Positions 33,970 to 44,699 of a stretch of 64,000 nt of DNA are shown here, in pieces (position 1 is the first letter of the stretch; each line of letters opens with the position of its first letter). Both the position numbers and the translations under genes were made by a program. Source of the DNA: Cristatella mucedo (taxonomy: Eukaryota > Bryozoa > Phylactolaemata > Cristatellidae); the NCBI GenBank assembly GCA_009760855.2, contig WPIO01000268.1, positions 1-64,000 on the forward strand. Reading direction: 5' to 3'. Under the pieces are notes generated by a model. That model did no database searches. It was not told the DNA's origin and saw only the letters and a program-made list of their open reading frames with translations.

Positions 33970-34810
33970 CATACGACTTAAGTGCCTCCATGCATTCGTG
34001 CCTCCTGTGCGATTCTCCGACTCAGCTGGTGCCTAACTCTGCAGCGATCAGGCGATGTGCAGCTGGTCCCAGTTGCCTGCAGCTACACTTTCTGCCGACC
34101 GTGCACTGGCCACCAGTCAAGCCACGGATTGACTCCAAGGTTGTGTCGACCTGCACTGGTCCCCTACCATTCTATCAAGCGAGCTGGATTGACTTCAGCG
34201 GTTAAGGTGCTCGCCCCGACCAAGGTCTGGCTGAGGTCGTGGGCTCGAGCCCTGAGGCATATGTGAAGCGCCTGGATAGAGATTTAGTTCTCTTGGGGCG
34301 CTATAAAAATGAACTATTATTATTATTATAGCTCAAGTCTATCTCTCAGATATAACACTCCATCAGGCCAAGCATCGTACCACCTGCTTTTCGGAATCCA
34401 ACAGTCTACAAATACCTCATACCAACCTTAAATCCTTAGGAGACCGTGCATTTAGTTCGTATGCTCCCAAAGCCTGGAACTCCATCCCGACCTGCGTCAG
34501 AACATCCCCTGACCTGACCACATTTAAAAGGAACTTGAAAGCACACCTACTTAGGACAGCATTTCGTGGGTCCCTGTGATTCGTCCTTAATGTGCTTATG
34601 GGTGCTGACACTGTGCATGCTGCCACTGACCACATTTTCATGCTGACCCTGTGCATGTCACCCCTAACCATAATATTCATTTCGTTTGTTTTTCAAGCAT
34701 GATTTTACTTATCATTCAATTGCATTTCGCTTTACAGCAAATGTAAAGCACTTAGAGAGAGATTAAGTTCTCTGAGGGCGCTTTATCAAGTGAATTTTTA
34801 TTGTTTTTAT
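33970..34810 (+). mobile_element. LINE family A carrying a SINE, 5' end scrambled
   Basis: The 3' part (34330-34810) is a normal family A end that shares private variants with 15646-16105 (for example CCTTAGGAGACC). The SINE (34176-34329) sits at the same place as in that copy. The 5' part, 33970-34175, contains family A words in the wrong order and repeated (CAGCTGGTGC, then GATCAGGCGAT, then CAGCTGGTCC), as if assembled by template switching. Confidence 0.7.
34176..34329 (+). repeat. tRNA-derived SINE, family 1
   Basis: The body and tail are nearly identical to the copy at 15488-15642, including the CAGCGGTTAAGGTGCTCGCC segment, the GGGCTCGAGCCC B-box and the (ATT)n end. The very start is diverged. 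Confidence 0.8.
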
Positions 34811-35040
34811 TAGCTTGGAATCTGCTTGGAATCTTGTCAATAATTAGAGGCAAAGCAACCATGCAATCCTGGCAGCTTTACTCACAGCCGTGCAGGCTAG
34901 CAAACTAGTAGCTAGGAATCTGAAAGCTGTTGGGCTGGCAAGTTGCCTTCAGAAAATGTGAACTCACCTGCAACGTTACTACCACCAGCATCATCCTAAT
35001 CGGAGCTAGCTTCAGCTAGGACTCGGTCAAGGCAGTCTAT

Positions 35041-35640
35041 AACAATAATATTCATGATGCACTTCGTAATGCGCCATCAGAGAACCCAGTCTCGTTCTAG
35101 GCGCTTAACTATTGCTGCAAAGGGAAACGCGATTGAATCGTGAGTAATATCATGCTTGATAAACAACATGAATAACATGGTTAGGGGTGATATGCACAGG
35201 GTCAGCATGCTAATGTGGTTAGTGGCAGTATGCACAGTGTCAGCACGCCTAAGCACATCAATTACGAATCACAGGGACCCACTAAATGCTGTCCTAAATA
35301 GGTGTGTTTTTAAGTTCCTTTTAAATGTGGTCAGGTCAGGGGATGTTCTGGCGCAGGTCGGGAGGGCGTTCTAGGCTTTGGGAGCATACGAACTAAATGT
35401 GTGGTTTCTTAAGGATTTGAGGTTTGTACTAATTTGTGATAAACTGTTGGATTCCGAATAGCTGGTGGTACGATGCTTGGCCTGGTGGGGGAGTAGATCT
35501 GAGAGATAGGCTGGTGCCAAAGAATGAAATGAAGTGACCTAAAAGTGAGCAATGCAACATTGAAGTTTAACCGTTGCTTGACTGGTAGCCAGTGCAGGTC
35601 GGTGACAAGTGGTGCGATGTGGCAACTGTGAAGCTCACGA
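35041..35640 (-). mobile_element. LINE family A fragment shared with copy B
   Basis: In the orientation of gene copy C this LINE lies directly before exon 2, as does 22628-23238 in copy B. Both are truncated within about ten bases of each other in the segment encoding ARLVCRE. It is therefore best read as part of the duplicated locus rather than a separate insertion. Confidence 0.6.
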
Positions 35641-35641
35641 C

Positions 35642-36365
35642 AGAAGTCGGTTACGATGTCTCCCACAGTGGCTTGTAAAAAATTTAACCAGCTCTCTAGT
35701 TTTGTCTCGGCTTGATTATTGTAATTCCCTTTTGGCTGGGCTGCCAAAGAAAGCTATTATGCCACTACAGCGGACAATGAATGTGGCTGCAAGGCTGGTC
35801 TTCAAATCCCAGCGGTTTGAGCACGTGTCTCCTTTGCTGGAAGCACTAGGATGGTCGCCGGTCGAGCAAAGGATACCGAGCAAAGTTTTTACACTGACCC
35901 ACGAGGCCCTCCACGGCTTGGCTCCTTCATACCTAGCTGAGCTGCTGCATCAGTTTCAGCCTGTTCGCGCCCTCTGGTCCTGTGTGGACAATAAATTAGC
36001 TGTCCCATTCCTCAGCTTAAAGACAGTTGGCGACAGAAGCTGTAGCTCTGCAGGTCCTAGACTGTGGAACTCGCTTCCACAATTCTCGTGCAACGACAAC
36101 TTCTCTCCTACTGCCGACTATGGCACATCCTTTTCAGCGGTCCTGAACTGCTACTTCTATGCTACTCACTACCTCAACTTCTCTCCTGACTTTGTTATGC
36201 TTCACACTCTCTCTTTGTTGCGTGAGACGAAGTCTGTTGGCTACCGAATGCGTACCGAAAGCCGCTTAGGCTGTGAGTGCGCTATAAAACTCTCCTGCGT
36301 AACACCCACATGGTCTTTATGAATTTGTGGAGTTACTGACGGAGATACATTACATTACGTTACAT
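35642..36365 (+). mobile_element. LINE family B, 3' part
   Basis: The frame 35609-36322 encodes the C-terminal domain of the second LINE family: LSRLDYCNSLLAGLP, LGWSPVEQRIPSKVFTLTHE, LAPSYLAELLHQF, GPRLWNSLPQF. The 3' UTR ends in TGACGGAGATACATTACATT. It abuts a family A fragment with a seamless junction at about 35641. Confidence 0.75.
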
Positions 36366-37540
36366 TACGATATCGTTACATATTCGTTAAGCCAGTGCAA
36401 TTACTTAGTTACTTTTTCATCTTAACGAGCCATTTCGATCTGTACTTTTATAAATTCAGCTTCCGCTTCTTGTTTTTTATCCTCTGCTTATTTGCGTCCT
36501 CTTTATTTTACCGCGTTAAAAAACAGAAACAGTTCATTTGGACGACTAGAACGTAAAGCAATTCGTTTTGGGTGGTGTGCGATTACTTTCATTCTATAGA
36601 GCTCTTCCAGTTTGATGACGTTGACCCGCCAAGTTTCTTTTTCACATTTTAAGGTCGAAATTACTATTAACTTTCTACCAACATGTAAAATTCGGTGCTA
36701 TTACTAGTGGAAATGACTGTATAGATAAAGTAACTGCATTAATGTGCACAGTGGCTGCTTGTCGATGTTGATAGAAGCAAGCTTACTTAGGATCGGTGCA
36801 GATTTCGATCATTTCTTCCGCTCGTACTTTTGCCTATCAATAACTACACTCCTTGCGTAGTTTTTCCTTACTACAGTTAGTTCTGTTTACTTCCCAGTGC
36901 TATTTTCCTATTTTGTAAACTTGTCTTGCGATTGCTTTCAATTTTCGTAGATGAACACATTTTTTGAGAGATTCCTTCATGAACAAAAATTTGCACACGC
37001 TTTGAGTTTGTTTACATGACCGAAGACCTACATAAGTTGTAATCCTTTAATTTTGTTTCAGCGTTAAGAAAAGAGACACCGTTACTGGAAAACTACACGG
37101 GTTTTAAATACTTTGAAATTTACTACCGGTCAAAAATTATTACAGTGCTTCGAAGTTAACATAGCTTACTGCAAATATGTCCCTTACACTCAATCGTCTA
37201 TAGCAAAAAATCGACTAGCTATTGTGGGTAACGGGAAACGCTGGCCCTGCAAACTCCGCCATATTTAATGCTTTTATTGGTAGCGGACATTTTAAGCGAG
37301 AGCCTTTAGGATCCTGTCTCTATTTCTTTATCTCTGACGCAATCCTGTCTCTACTGCGTGAATCCTCCTTCCATTAGCTTTGTGGATCCGCTGTACCGGA
37401 CAGTGTACTACTTCGTCTGAAGTTTGCATTCTTCCAATGCTCTGCTTCAGTGTCCTGTAACGATATTTAAGCGGATACCTCAATCACTCACGGATTCTTT
37501 ATTATTTTGTCATTTTTAGTTTTCGCAACTTTCCGGTTTT
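36366..37540. other. Repeat-poor stretch, probably intron or 5' flank
   Basis: No LINE, SINE or long frame was recognised. It directly precedes a splice-bounded exon at 37543, so part of it may be intron. Confidence 0.4.
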
Positions 37541-37542
37541 AG

Positions 37543-37802
37543 GAAGCCAACGAACAAATTACTTCCGAAGGACGGGCTAGAGCACGAGTTTGTAACTAGA
37601 GTGAATCTCCAAACGCTGGCTACCAGTGTACTGGCTGCCAAGAAAAAGGAACAGGTACAAACTAAAGCCCAAGCCGCTCCAAGCAGCCGCACAAAGACAG
37701 CGTCTGTTCGCATATGTCCATCGGGACAGCACGAACTGCTGATTAGCAATCATGGAAAACCACAACTAAGGCTCATTGCGACAGCCGCACCAATGTTTAC
37801 TG
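37543..37802 (+). CDS. Internal exon of an unrecognised gene
   Basis: An open frame is bounded by a pyrimidine-rich acceptor (TTTCCGGTTTTAG) and a donor (ACTG|GTACGT). The encoded segment is protein-like, with a lysine/glutamine-rich helix (LAAKKKEQVQTKAQAA) and a strand-like end (QHELLISNHGKPQLRLIATA). It enters with one base of a codon and leaves in phase 1. The next acceptor at 38111 continues the frame exactly. I recognise no domain. Upstream exons were not found. Confidence 0.45.
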
Positions 37803-38111
37803 GTACGTTCGCCACCCGTTGCATTTGAGGTGACCCCGGTGTTGAGAGCTATGTAGAAAATAGGACCTAAATCTATTAATAGAGAATCGCACTCTGGCTC
37901 ACGTATTGCCGAGCACATGAGCAAAGATTAGGACAATTGTATTCCGTTTTTCTACCTATTCAGATAACATACCGTTCGGCAGGGTGCGATTCGGCGGGTA
38001 CTCTGCAGCTAGGTCGGTGATTGGTTAGGAGCAGCAGGAATATGCCTGCTGCTTTTGGGAAATTGTCACCATGGCATCAAAACGCTGCCAGAGCGCCAGG
38101 GTATATCATAG

Positions 38112-38269
38112 GTACTGGTGAACGGCTGCTACACACTATAATTGTGTCAGCTGACATTTATTCATTCCAGCGAGCGACGACGATTGAGCAGCGGACCAAG
38201 TGTATTCGGGAAGCCTTTGCATTCGAGGTCGTGCTGCCAGAAGATAAAGTTAACGTCTCTACACTTTAG
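38112..38269 (+). CDS. Terminal exon of the same unrecognised gene
   Basis: The acceptor TATATCATAG at 38111 gives a phase-1 join to the exon ending at 37802. The frame reads TGERLLHTIIVSADIYSFQR and continues to a TAG at 38267-38269. ATTAAA, a common polyadenylation variant, lies a few bases after the stop. The joined C-terminus contains mixed charged and hydrophobic residues (IREAFAFEVVLPEDKVNV) and no motif I can name. The intron would be about 309 bp. The weak pyrimidine tract is the main doubt. Confidence 0.4.
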
Positions 38270-38339
38270 GATTAAATTATATTGAAGCCTTACAAACATG
38301 ATTGATTTTTAATTTTTCCCAAAGACGACCGGTCTCTTT

Positions 38340-39105
38340 AGAGGAAGTGCTTTACCACTGCTGAAGCATGCCACGCCCTAACACAAGGCGATACGGAGCA
38401 CTGGTACCCACGCTGGAGCATCTCAGCCGCACCCCAGTTCTGTGGGCGTAGCATCGCCACCGTGTTGCCCCGCCCCAGCCTGACATGGCAGTATTGCATG
38501 ACGTCTCTGCGGCCGGGAGCCTACCGCTGATTGGTTGGAGGCTTGCCTGAATGGCCACCCATTGATGCAATCTTTTCCCGCCACACTTGATCAGCTCCCG
38601 GAGTCGCGAGTGGACGTGTCGTCCGTCTTCGGCTCGCAGACGTGTACTGCCCATGAATTTGATCGATTACATCTTGTAGAGAGGTCAGTGACTCCTTTTG
38701 CTATCGGTGCTTGCTGCACCTCGTACGCGCTCATCAACCTTCCGGGCATTAAGCTGGAGACGACCCCTACACCTGCGCCGGTGCTGCAGCCCTCGCTCCC
38801 TCGCAGACGCTCGTCCGGCCCCCTCGTCCGCCCTCCCCCTCGCCGACGGAGCAGAGCGGCCGGACGGAGGAGGGCCGACGAAGCGCCGCGAATTTCTACC
38901 GGCGGCTTTTACCCTTCGATCGGCGGCGCGTGGCACTCGACGCTCGCCTGCCGGCGACACTTGCCGAGCGACGCTTGCCGGCAAGCGAAGCTGACGTGCT
39001 AACGCACGCACGGGCGAGCTGAGAGTAGGCAAAGCCCTTGTCATCGTGCATAACAAGGTAAGACGCTGCAGGCACTGAGTCCAAATGTAGATATGGTTTT
39101 TGGCA
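38340..39105. other. GC-rich, CpG-rich stretch
   Basis: From about 38740 to 39000 the sequence is markedly GC- and CpG-rich, with overlapping open frames on both strands caused by the lack of AT-rich stops. It may be a CpG-rich promoter or old repeat. No protein motif was recognised, so no gene is called. Confidence 0.35.
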
Positions 39106-39107
39106 CG

Positions 39108-39287
39108 GTATCAGCCCGCATAGGCACAGAAAGGAAAAATCGCAAGCCCCGCAAGATGCTGAAATAATTAGGCGCTTTTCAAACGTCCTTTAAAATGGCA
39201 TCATGTCAGGAGCTGTCGTAACGTCAGTCGGGACTGAGTTCCAGGCTTCGGTAGCATACAAACTAGAGGCCCGGTCTCCAAAGGATT
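39108..39287 (-). repeat. LINE family A 3' fragment
   Basis: Diverged 3' UTR and C-terminal codons of LINE family A run directly into the TA microsatellite at 39288. Confidence 0.6.
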
Positions 39288-39490
<203 letters not shown>

Positions 39491-39632
39491 TATTTATCTA
39501 TTTGCATAGCGCCCCAAGAGAACTTAATCTCTATTCAGGCGCTTCACGTATGCCTCGGAGCTCGAGCCCACGACCTCAGCCAGACCTTGGTCGGGCGAGC
39601 ACCTTAGCCACTGGATCAAACCAGCTCGGCGA
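39491..39632 (-). repeat. tRNA-derived SINE, family 1, reverse orientation
   Basis: Reverse complement of the 15.5-kb SINE: the tail (GCGCCCCAAGAGAACTTAAT) comes first, then the B-box region (GAGCTCGAGCCCACGACCTC) and the A-box region with CACCTTAGCCACTGGATCAA. Confidence 0.8.
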
Positions 39633-40084
39633 TTTACGATTCGCATGAGATACAGCGTAACGCTTAGAGTCAAATACGCGGGTGGTACGAAGCCTGCCCT
39701 GGTGGGGGGGGGTAGCTCCATAGGCTAGAGGTAGCCAGCCAGAGAGAGTGAAGACGCACACGTTCGTGTCAGACAGAAGCTGTTCAAAAACAAGTCGTCA
39801 GCTCCTGCTGGCATCATGTGCTCCTTCATGTGTGCTCTCCAAGTTTCCGAGGCTGTGCGGTTATTATTATCCAACTGACATTTACGGATATTTACTGACG
39901 GTTAATGGTAGCATACATGATGTTGACGAGAATAAAATAGGAATGAAATGCACAGGTTCAGCAAGAAAATATGGTTAGTGGCAGCATGCACAGTAGCAGC
40001 ACACATAAAGACGTAAAGGACGAGTCGCATAGACCTACCATACACTGTGATGACTAGATGCGATTTTAGCTACTTTTTCAAATA

Positions 40085-40860
40085 ATAAAATTAATGGACT
40101 TTATGAACCTTCCACAAAGAACTCAATCTCTACCTAGGTGTAATCTCTACCAATATTTGCTGCAACAGAAAACGCTATTGAACGGTGAGTAATACCATGC
40201 TTGATAAACAACATAAATAACATCTTTAGGGGTGACATGCACAGGGTCAGCATGCCAGCCAGTGTGGTTAGCGGCTGCATGCAGTCTCAGCACACATAAG
40301 CACGTAAAGAATGAACCTCAGGGACACATTAAATGCTGTCCTGAAAACGTGTGCCTTTAAGTTCTTTTTAAATGTGGTCAAGTCAGGGGATGTTCTTTCA
40401 CAATTCGGGAGTGAGTTCCAGGCTTTGGGAGCATGCGAACTAATTGCACGATCTGCAGAGGATTTGAGGCTTGTACGAGGCTTTTTAAACTGTTGGATTC
40501 CGAAAAGGGAGTTATTTTTGGCCTGGTGGGGGAGTAGATCTGAGAGATAGGCTGGAGCCAAACAATGAAGTGACCTAAAAGTGAGCGAAAAAACCTTGAA
40601 GTCAATCCGTTTCTTGAATAGGAGCCATTGCAGGACGTCAAGAAGTGGTGTGATGTGGCAACTGTGAAGCTCACGACAGACAAGCGTAGCTGCGGAGTTT
40701 TCACCAGCTGTAATCACGTGATTGCACATGCTTGCAGGCCAGCAAGCAGTGGGTTACAGAAGTGAAGACGGGATGTCACAAATCCAGGCTTCGAAAGCAC
40801 GATGTCCAAAGGATTTAAGGTTCGTACGAGGTTCAAGTAATCGATTAGATTTTGAAAAGC
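40085..40860 (-). mobile_element. LINE family A copy, diverged
   Basis: Imperfect AAT tail, 3' UTR and C-terminal domain in reverse orientation. The frame 40268-40729 gives CRELHSCHITPLLDVLQWLL and LHCLAPAYLSDLLP with frameshifts. A second short piece of the same domain follows at 40785-40860. Confidence 0.7.
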
Positions 40861-40867
40861 CGTTGGT

Positions 40868-41046
40868 TAAATAAATAAATACTAGCTGATTTAACAGCCT
40901 CTTTTTGTATAGCGACAGAAGAGCCTTTACGGCTATCACCGCCACTTGCAGTGGCGATAAAGTAACGCCCACCACAGGATTCGAACCTACGACCTCAGGG
41001 CCGAGGTCGTGAAAAGCAACCGCCTTACCCATTCTACGCTTAGCTA
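40868..41046 (-). repeat. tRNA-derived SINE, family 2
   Basis: Read on the minus strand: an A-box-like start (TAGCGTAGAATGGGTAAGGCG), a B-box (GTAGGTTCGAATCC), a 3' body and an AATAAATAAAT-type tail. It is closely similar to the copy at 63428-63614 and unrelated in body and tail to SINE family 1. Confidence 0.75.
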
Positions 41047-41325
41047 CGTGGGGAGTAGATCTTAAAGATGGGCTGGAGGCAAAGAATAAAGAAATGTAAA
41101 AGTGAGTAGCAGGACCTCAAAGTCAATGCGTTGCTTGACTGGGAGCTAATGCAGGTCAGATTGACATGGCGGGAGGCGGAAACTGTGCTGCTGACCGCAG
41201 ATAAGCATAGCTGCAGATTTTTGCACCAATTGTAAGCGCCTCGTTGCACAAGCCAGTAGGCCAGCAAGCTGTGAGTTACAGAAGTCAAGACGGGATGTCA
41301 CAAATGCATGACACCAAGGTATTTT
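41045..41325 (-). repeat. LINE family A C-terminal fragment
   Basis: Reverse-strand words for HAFVTSRLDFCNSQLAGL and SAAMLICGQ place it in the segment before the HWLPV domain. It continues the old LINE interrupted by the SINE at 40868-41046. Confidence 0.6.
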
Positions 41326-41868
41326 TGGTGAGAAAAGCGAGAGCGGAAGTTTCTCCTCAATGTGCATACAGAGCCTCTAAAATACAGCACTGTATATCTC
41401 CAGCAAAAAACATAAGCAGCGGATTCATTTCACCAATTAGTGCCTAAGAATTAATACTTTACGCCTCCTGCGGCCTTAAAAATGCAACGAACACTTTTAT
41501 GCCAACCAAATTTCAATGAACAAACAACTTTTCAGTTTTACCCCACAGAATGCCAATTAAAGGCAACAATAGCGTAAATTTACGTCTTGGATGCAATTTT
41601 CTTTATTTCTTCCTGTTTCTGCTGTGTGAAACATCGCGGACTGGCCATTAATATTTGCCGCAGCGATGTGATGGCGGTTGGATAGATAGACGATGAAACT
41701 CTGCTTACTCTCGGTTGGCACTTTATGAAATTTTCACACTACACAGTTGAAGCCCATTCTAACCCTTCGACGAGATTACGACCACAATTTTATGCACTGT
41801 ACATTATCCAAAGCTCAGACAACTTGCGTCTATATAGAAGAGCAAGTTCGGCATGTGTAAACCAGCTA
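41326..41868. other. No recognisable gene
   Basis: Short frames only, without motif or repeat match. Confidence 0.35.
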
Positions 41869-41897
41869 GAGAGAGAGAGATAAAGAGAGAGAGCGAG

Positions 41898-41984
<87 letters not shown>

Positions 41985-42012
41985 CAGAGACAGAGACAGA
42001 GACAGACAGAAA
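41869..42012. repeat. GA microsatellite with GACAGA end
   Basis: A long GA run passes into GACAGA hexamers. The Ser/Leu-repeat frames on the minus strand come from it. Confidence 0.95.
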
Positions 42013-42414
42013 CAGATTAAGTTCTCTGAGAGCAACACATATTTGTATTATTGCTATTATTATCACGGTTCGCCAACGTACTTTATGCACTCGCAGAAGT
42101 CGTTGGACCTATGGCGTGCTTGGTCCACCCTCTGCTGAAAAAATTGAATTTCGGCTTGTCTTGAGCTTTCAATCTAAAGAAAGATGTAATGCTTTATCAT
42201 GTTGATGGTCTCAATCCTTGTATATAAGAGGCGTGGGAATAGTATCCGGAGCGCCTCCGACGTGCAGAATCAGCGCCAGCTTCCGGGAGGCGGCGGCGAG
42301 GGTAAGCGACCAGTTTCTAGAGAGCGCAGTCTATCTGTAGAAGTTGCTCCTTCTTTGTTTGCTGGTTTCCAGATGCTTGCTGTCAGTCTATTCTCTCACA
42401 CTACCTGTCTGTCT

Positions 42415-42426
42415 CCCTCTCTCCCA

Positions 42427-42475
<49 letters not shown>

Positions 42476-42557
42476 AACTTCTCTGTATGTCTCTTTCTGT
42501 CTCACTTTCACTCTCTCCCTCTCTCTCGCTCTCTCACTCAGTCTGTCTGTCTGTCTA
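42415..42557. repeat. CT microsatellite
   Basis: A CT run with CTGT interruptions ends directly at the 5' truncation point of a LINE family B copy. Confidence 0.95.
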
Positions 42558-43168
42558 TTATGCCACTACAGCGGACTATGAATATGGCTGCAAGGCTGGT
42601 CTTCAAGTCCCAGCGGTTTGAGCACGTGTCACCTCTGCTGAAAGAGCTAGGATGGTTGCCGGTTGAGCAAAGGATACAGAGCAAAGTTCTTACGCTGACC
42701 CACAAGGCCCGCCATGGCTTGGCTCCTTCGTACCTAGCTGAACTGCTGCATCAGTTTCAGCCTGTTCGCGCCCTCAGATCCTGTGTGGACAATAAATTAG
42801 CTGTCCCATTCCTCCGCTTAAAGACAGTTGGCGACAGAAGCTGTAGCTCTGCAGGTCCTAGACTGTGGAACTCGCTTCCACAATTCTTACGCAACGACAT
42901 CTACTCTCCAACTGCCGACTATGGCACATCTTTTTTAGCGGTCCTGAACTGCTACTTCTATGCTACTCACTACCTCAACTGCTCTCCTAACTCTGCTATG
43001 CTTCCCACTTTCTCTTTGTTTCGTGAGACGAAGTCTGTTGGCTACCGAATACGTAGCGAAAGCCGCTCAGGCTGTGAGTGCGCTATACAAAACACTCCTG
43101 CGTAACACCCACATGGTCTTAATGACTTTGTGGAGTTACAGACGGAGATACATTACATTACATTACCT
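42558..43168 (+). mobile_element. LINE family B, 3' part
   Basis: The frame gives MPLQRTMNMAARLVFKSQRF, LGWLPVEQRIQSKVLTLTHK, LAPSYLAELLHQF and GPRLWNSLPQF, then the family B 3' UTR and an ATTACATTACATTACC tail. It is nearly identical to the copy at 35.7-36.4 kb over the shared part. The open frame starting in the CT repeat (42344) is a chance fusion. Confidence 0.8.
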
Positions 43169-43589
43169 GTCAGCATGAGTCTCTTTCTCCCTATACGTCA
43201 CTCTCTCTATCTTTCTATTTATATCCCAACCCCTCTGTCGCTCTATTGATCTATCTTTCTGTCACTCTGCCTGTTCGTGTTATTGTCTTTTAGTCTCTCT
43301 CTCTCACTTTATTTATTGTGATAGAATCATATGTGAAGCAGCCAGGTTTCGAGCCGGAGGCGTGGCATACCAGTCAGGAGGGGGAGCATCTTGTAAAGTT
43401 GTGTGTCGAGGGGGAGTGGTCCCCCAGCGCCTACGGCGACGGCGAATCGGCCGAAACTATGCTAAAATGGTCTATCGGAAAGAATGCTTCGTCATATTTC
43501 TTAACCCTTAGAATGAATTTTAAAGTTGCTATAGTTTAATCGATGACGAGCCGGCAAAGAGGTAACAGCTTCCACCGCCGCCACCCTAC

Positions 43590-43795
43590 TAGCTTAATCT
43601 CTGGACAGAACCTTGAAGTCGATGCATTGCTTGACTGGGAGCAGGTGAAGGTTGGCGAGAGGTAGTGAGCTGTGGCAACTGCGACGCTCGCGACCGGCAA
43701 GCCTAGCTGCAGAATTGTGCAGCAGCTGTAAGCGTGCGATTGTACAGGCCGGTAGACCAGCTGGCAGTGAGTTACGTAAATCGGACCAAGCAATG
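43590..43795 (-). repeat. LINE family A fragment
   Basis: Reverse-strand match to the LHWLPV and ARLVC segment of the C-terminal domain, without 3' end. Confidence 0.6.
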
Positions 43796-44214
43796 GCGGG
43801 CGCTACGGGTTTCAGTCTATGAACTAACTCACGATATCCATCGATTGACCAGGAGCCGTCTCAGCTGCTTCAACCAAACAGGTACTTGGCTGCACTTCCG
43901 ATTTATGGTGTCATCCAAGTAATGGTAACCAAAGCAACTGCCGAGGCTTAATTGCTCGTTTTGGTAGCCAATCCAATGAGAAATTAGATTATAGAGCTAT
44001 GGAAACGATGATATATTACTAGTTTTCATTGCATTAAAAACTGTAAATTTCGCGAACGATTATCTGAGTAGGTCGGAACCGTAAACTCGTCGACCGTAGG
44101 AACATCTTCTGAGACGAGTCCGCCCAGATCAGCAAACGATGAGGATGTCCGCCAGAAGGCGGCATGCAGCAAGATCTTAAAGTAGTAACAATGATATTCT
44201 TGCTTTATAATTGA

Positions 44215-44450
44215 GCATGGTACCACTAACCATTCAATTGTGCTTCCGTTGCAGCGAATTTAAAGTGCCTAGCAAGATATTGAGTTTCTCAGTAGTCACT
44301 ATATAAAATCTATTATTAATATTAGAAGTAGTTGTAGTAATATCGGATGTCGTGGGCGAGCTTAATGGCTTTTCATAATAATAATAATGCACTTGATAAA
44401 GAGCCCTGAGAGAACTAAATTTCTTTCCAAGCGCTTTACATTTGCTTTTC
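44215..44450. repeat. Two LINE family A tails in opposite orientation
   Basis: A plus-strand 3' tail (44215-44325, ending in ATT units) and a minus-strand 3' tail (about 44378-44450, beginning with AAT units) lie back to back about 50 bases apart. Confidence 0.6.
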
Positions 44451-44699
44451 AACTGTGAGCGGCAGCCCTGTGTGCCCCAAAGTCCTGGTAAAACTCTGAT
44501 TCCATTCTATCTGAATGAATCGAGGATCGATCAAAGACTCTCTTGAAAGCTCCGCGTCAAGACTAAACACTGCAGCTGCATGATTGGATTGGCTAGAGGC
44601 CCTACCGAGACTACGGTCGGAAAAATTATGTTTCCTGGTAAGATGACAGTCTTCAGATTGGTTCATATTCGTAGAGGAGTGCTGAGTAAACATTTTCTC

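Larger units (their letters stand above)
33200..35040 (-). pseudogene. TRIM-like locus copy C, inverted and partial
   Basis: The reverse complement matches copy B from exon 2 (23239) through much of intron 2 to about 24915, where a LINE tail cuts it. Exon 2 is at 34968-35036, again 69 nt with a GCAG|GTGAGT donor, but contains an in-frame TAG. It is preceded, in gene orientation, by the same LINE insertion that copy B has. A LINE-SINE composite (33970-34810) interrupts the intron. Exons 1 and 3 are absent, so this copy cannot make the protein. Confidence 0.75.

Noticed and set aside
41790-42090. Ser/Leu-repeat protein on the minus strand
   Set aside because: It is a direct translation of the GA microsatellite.
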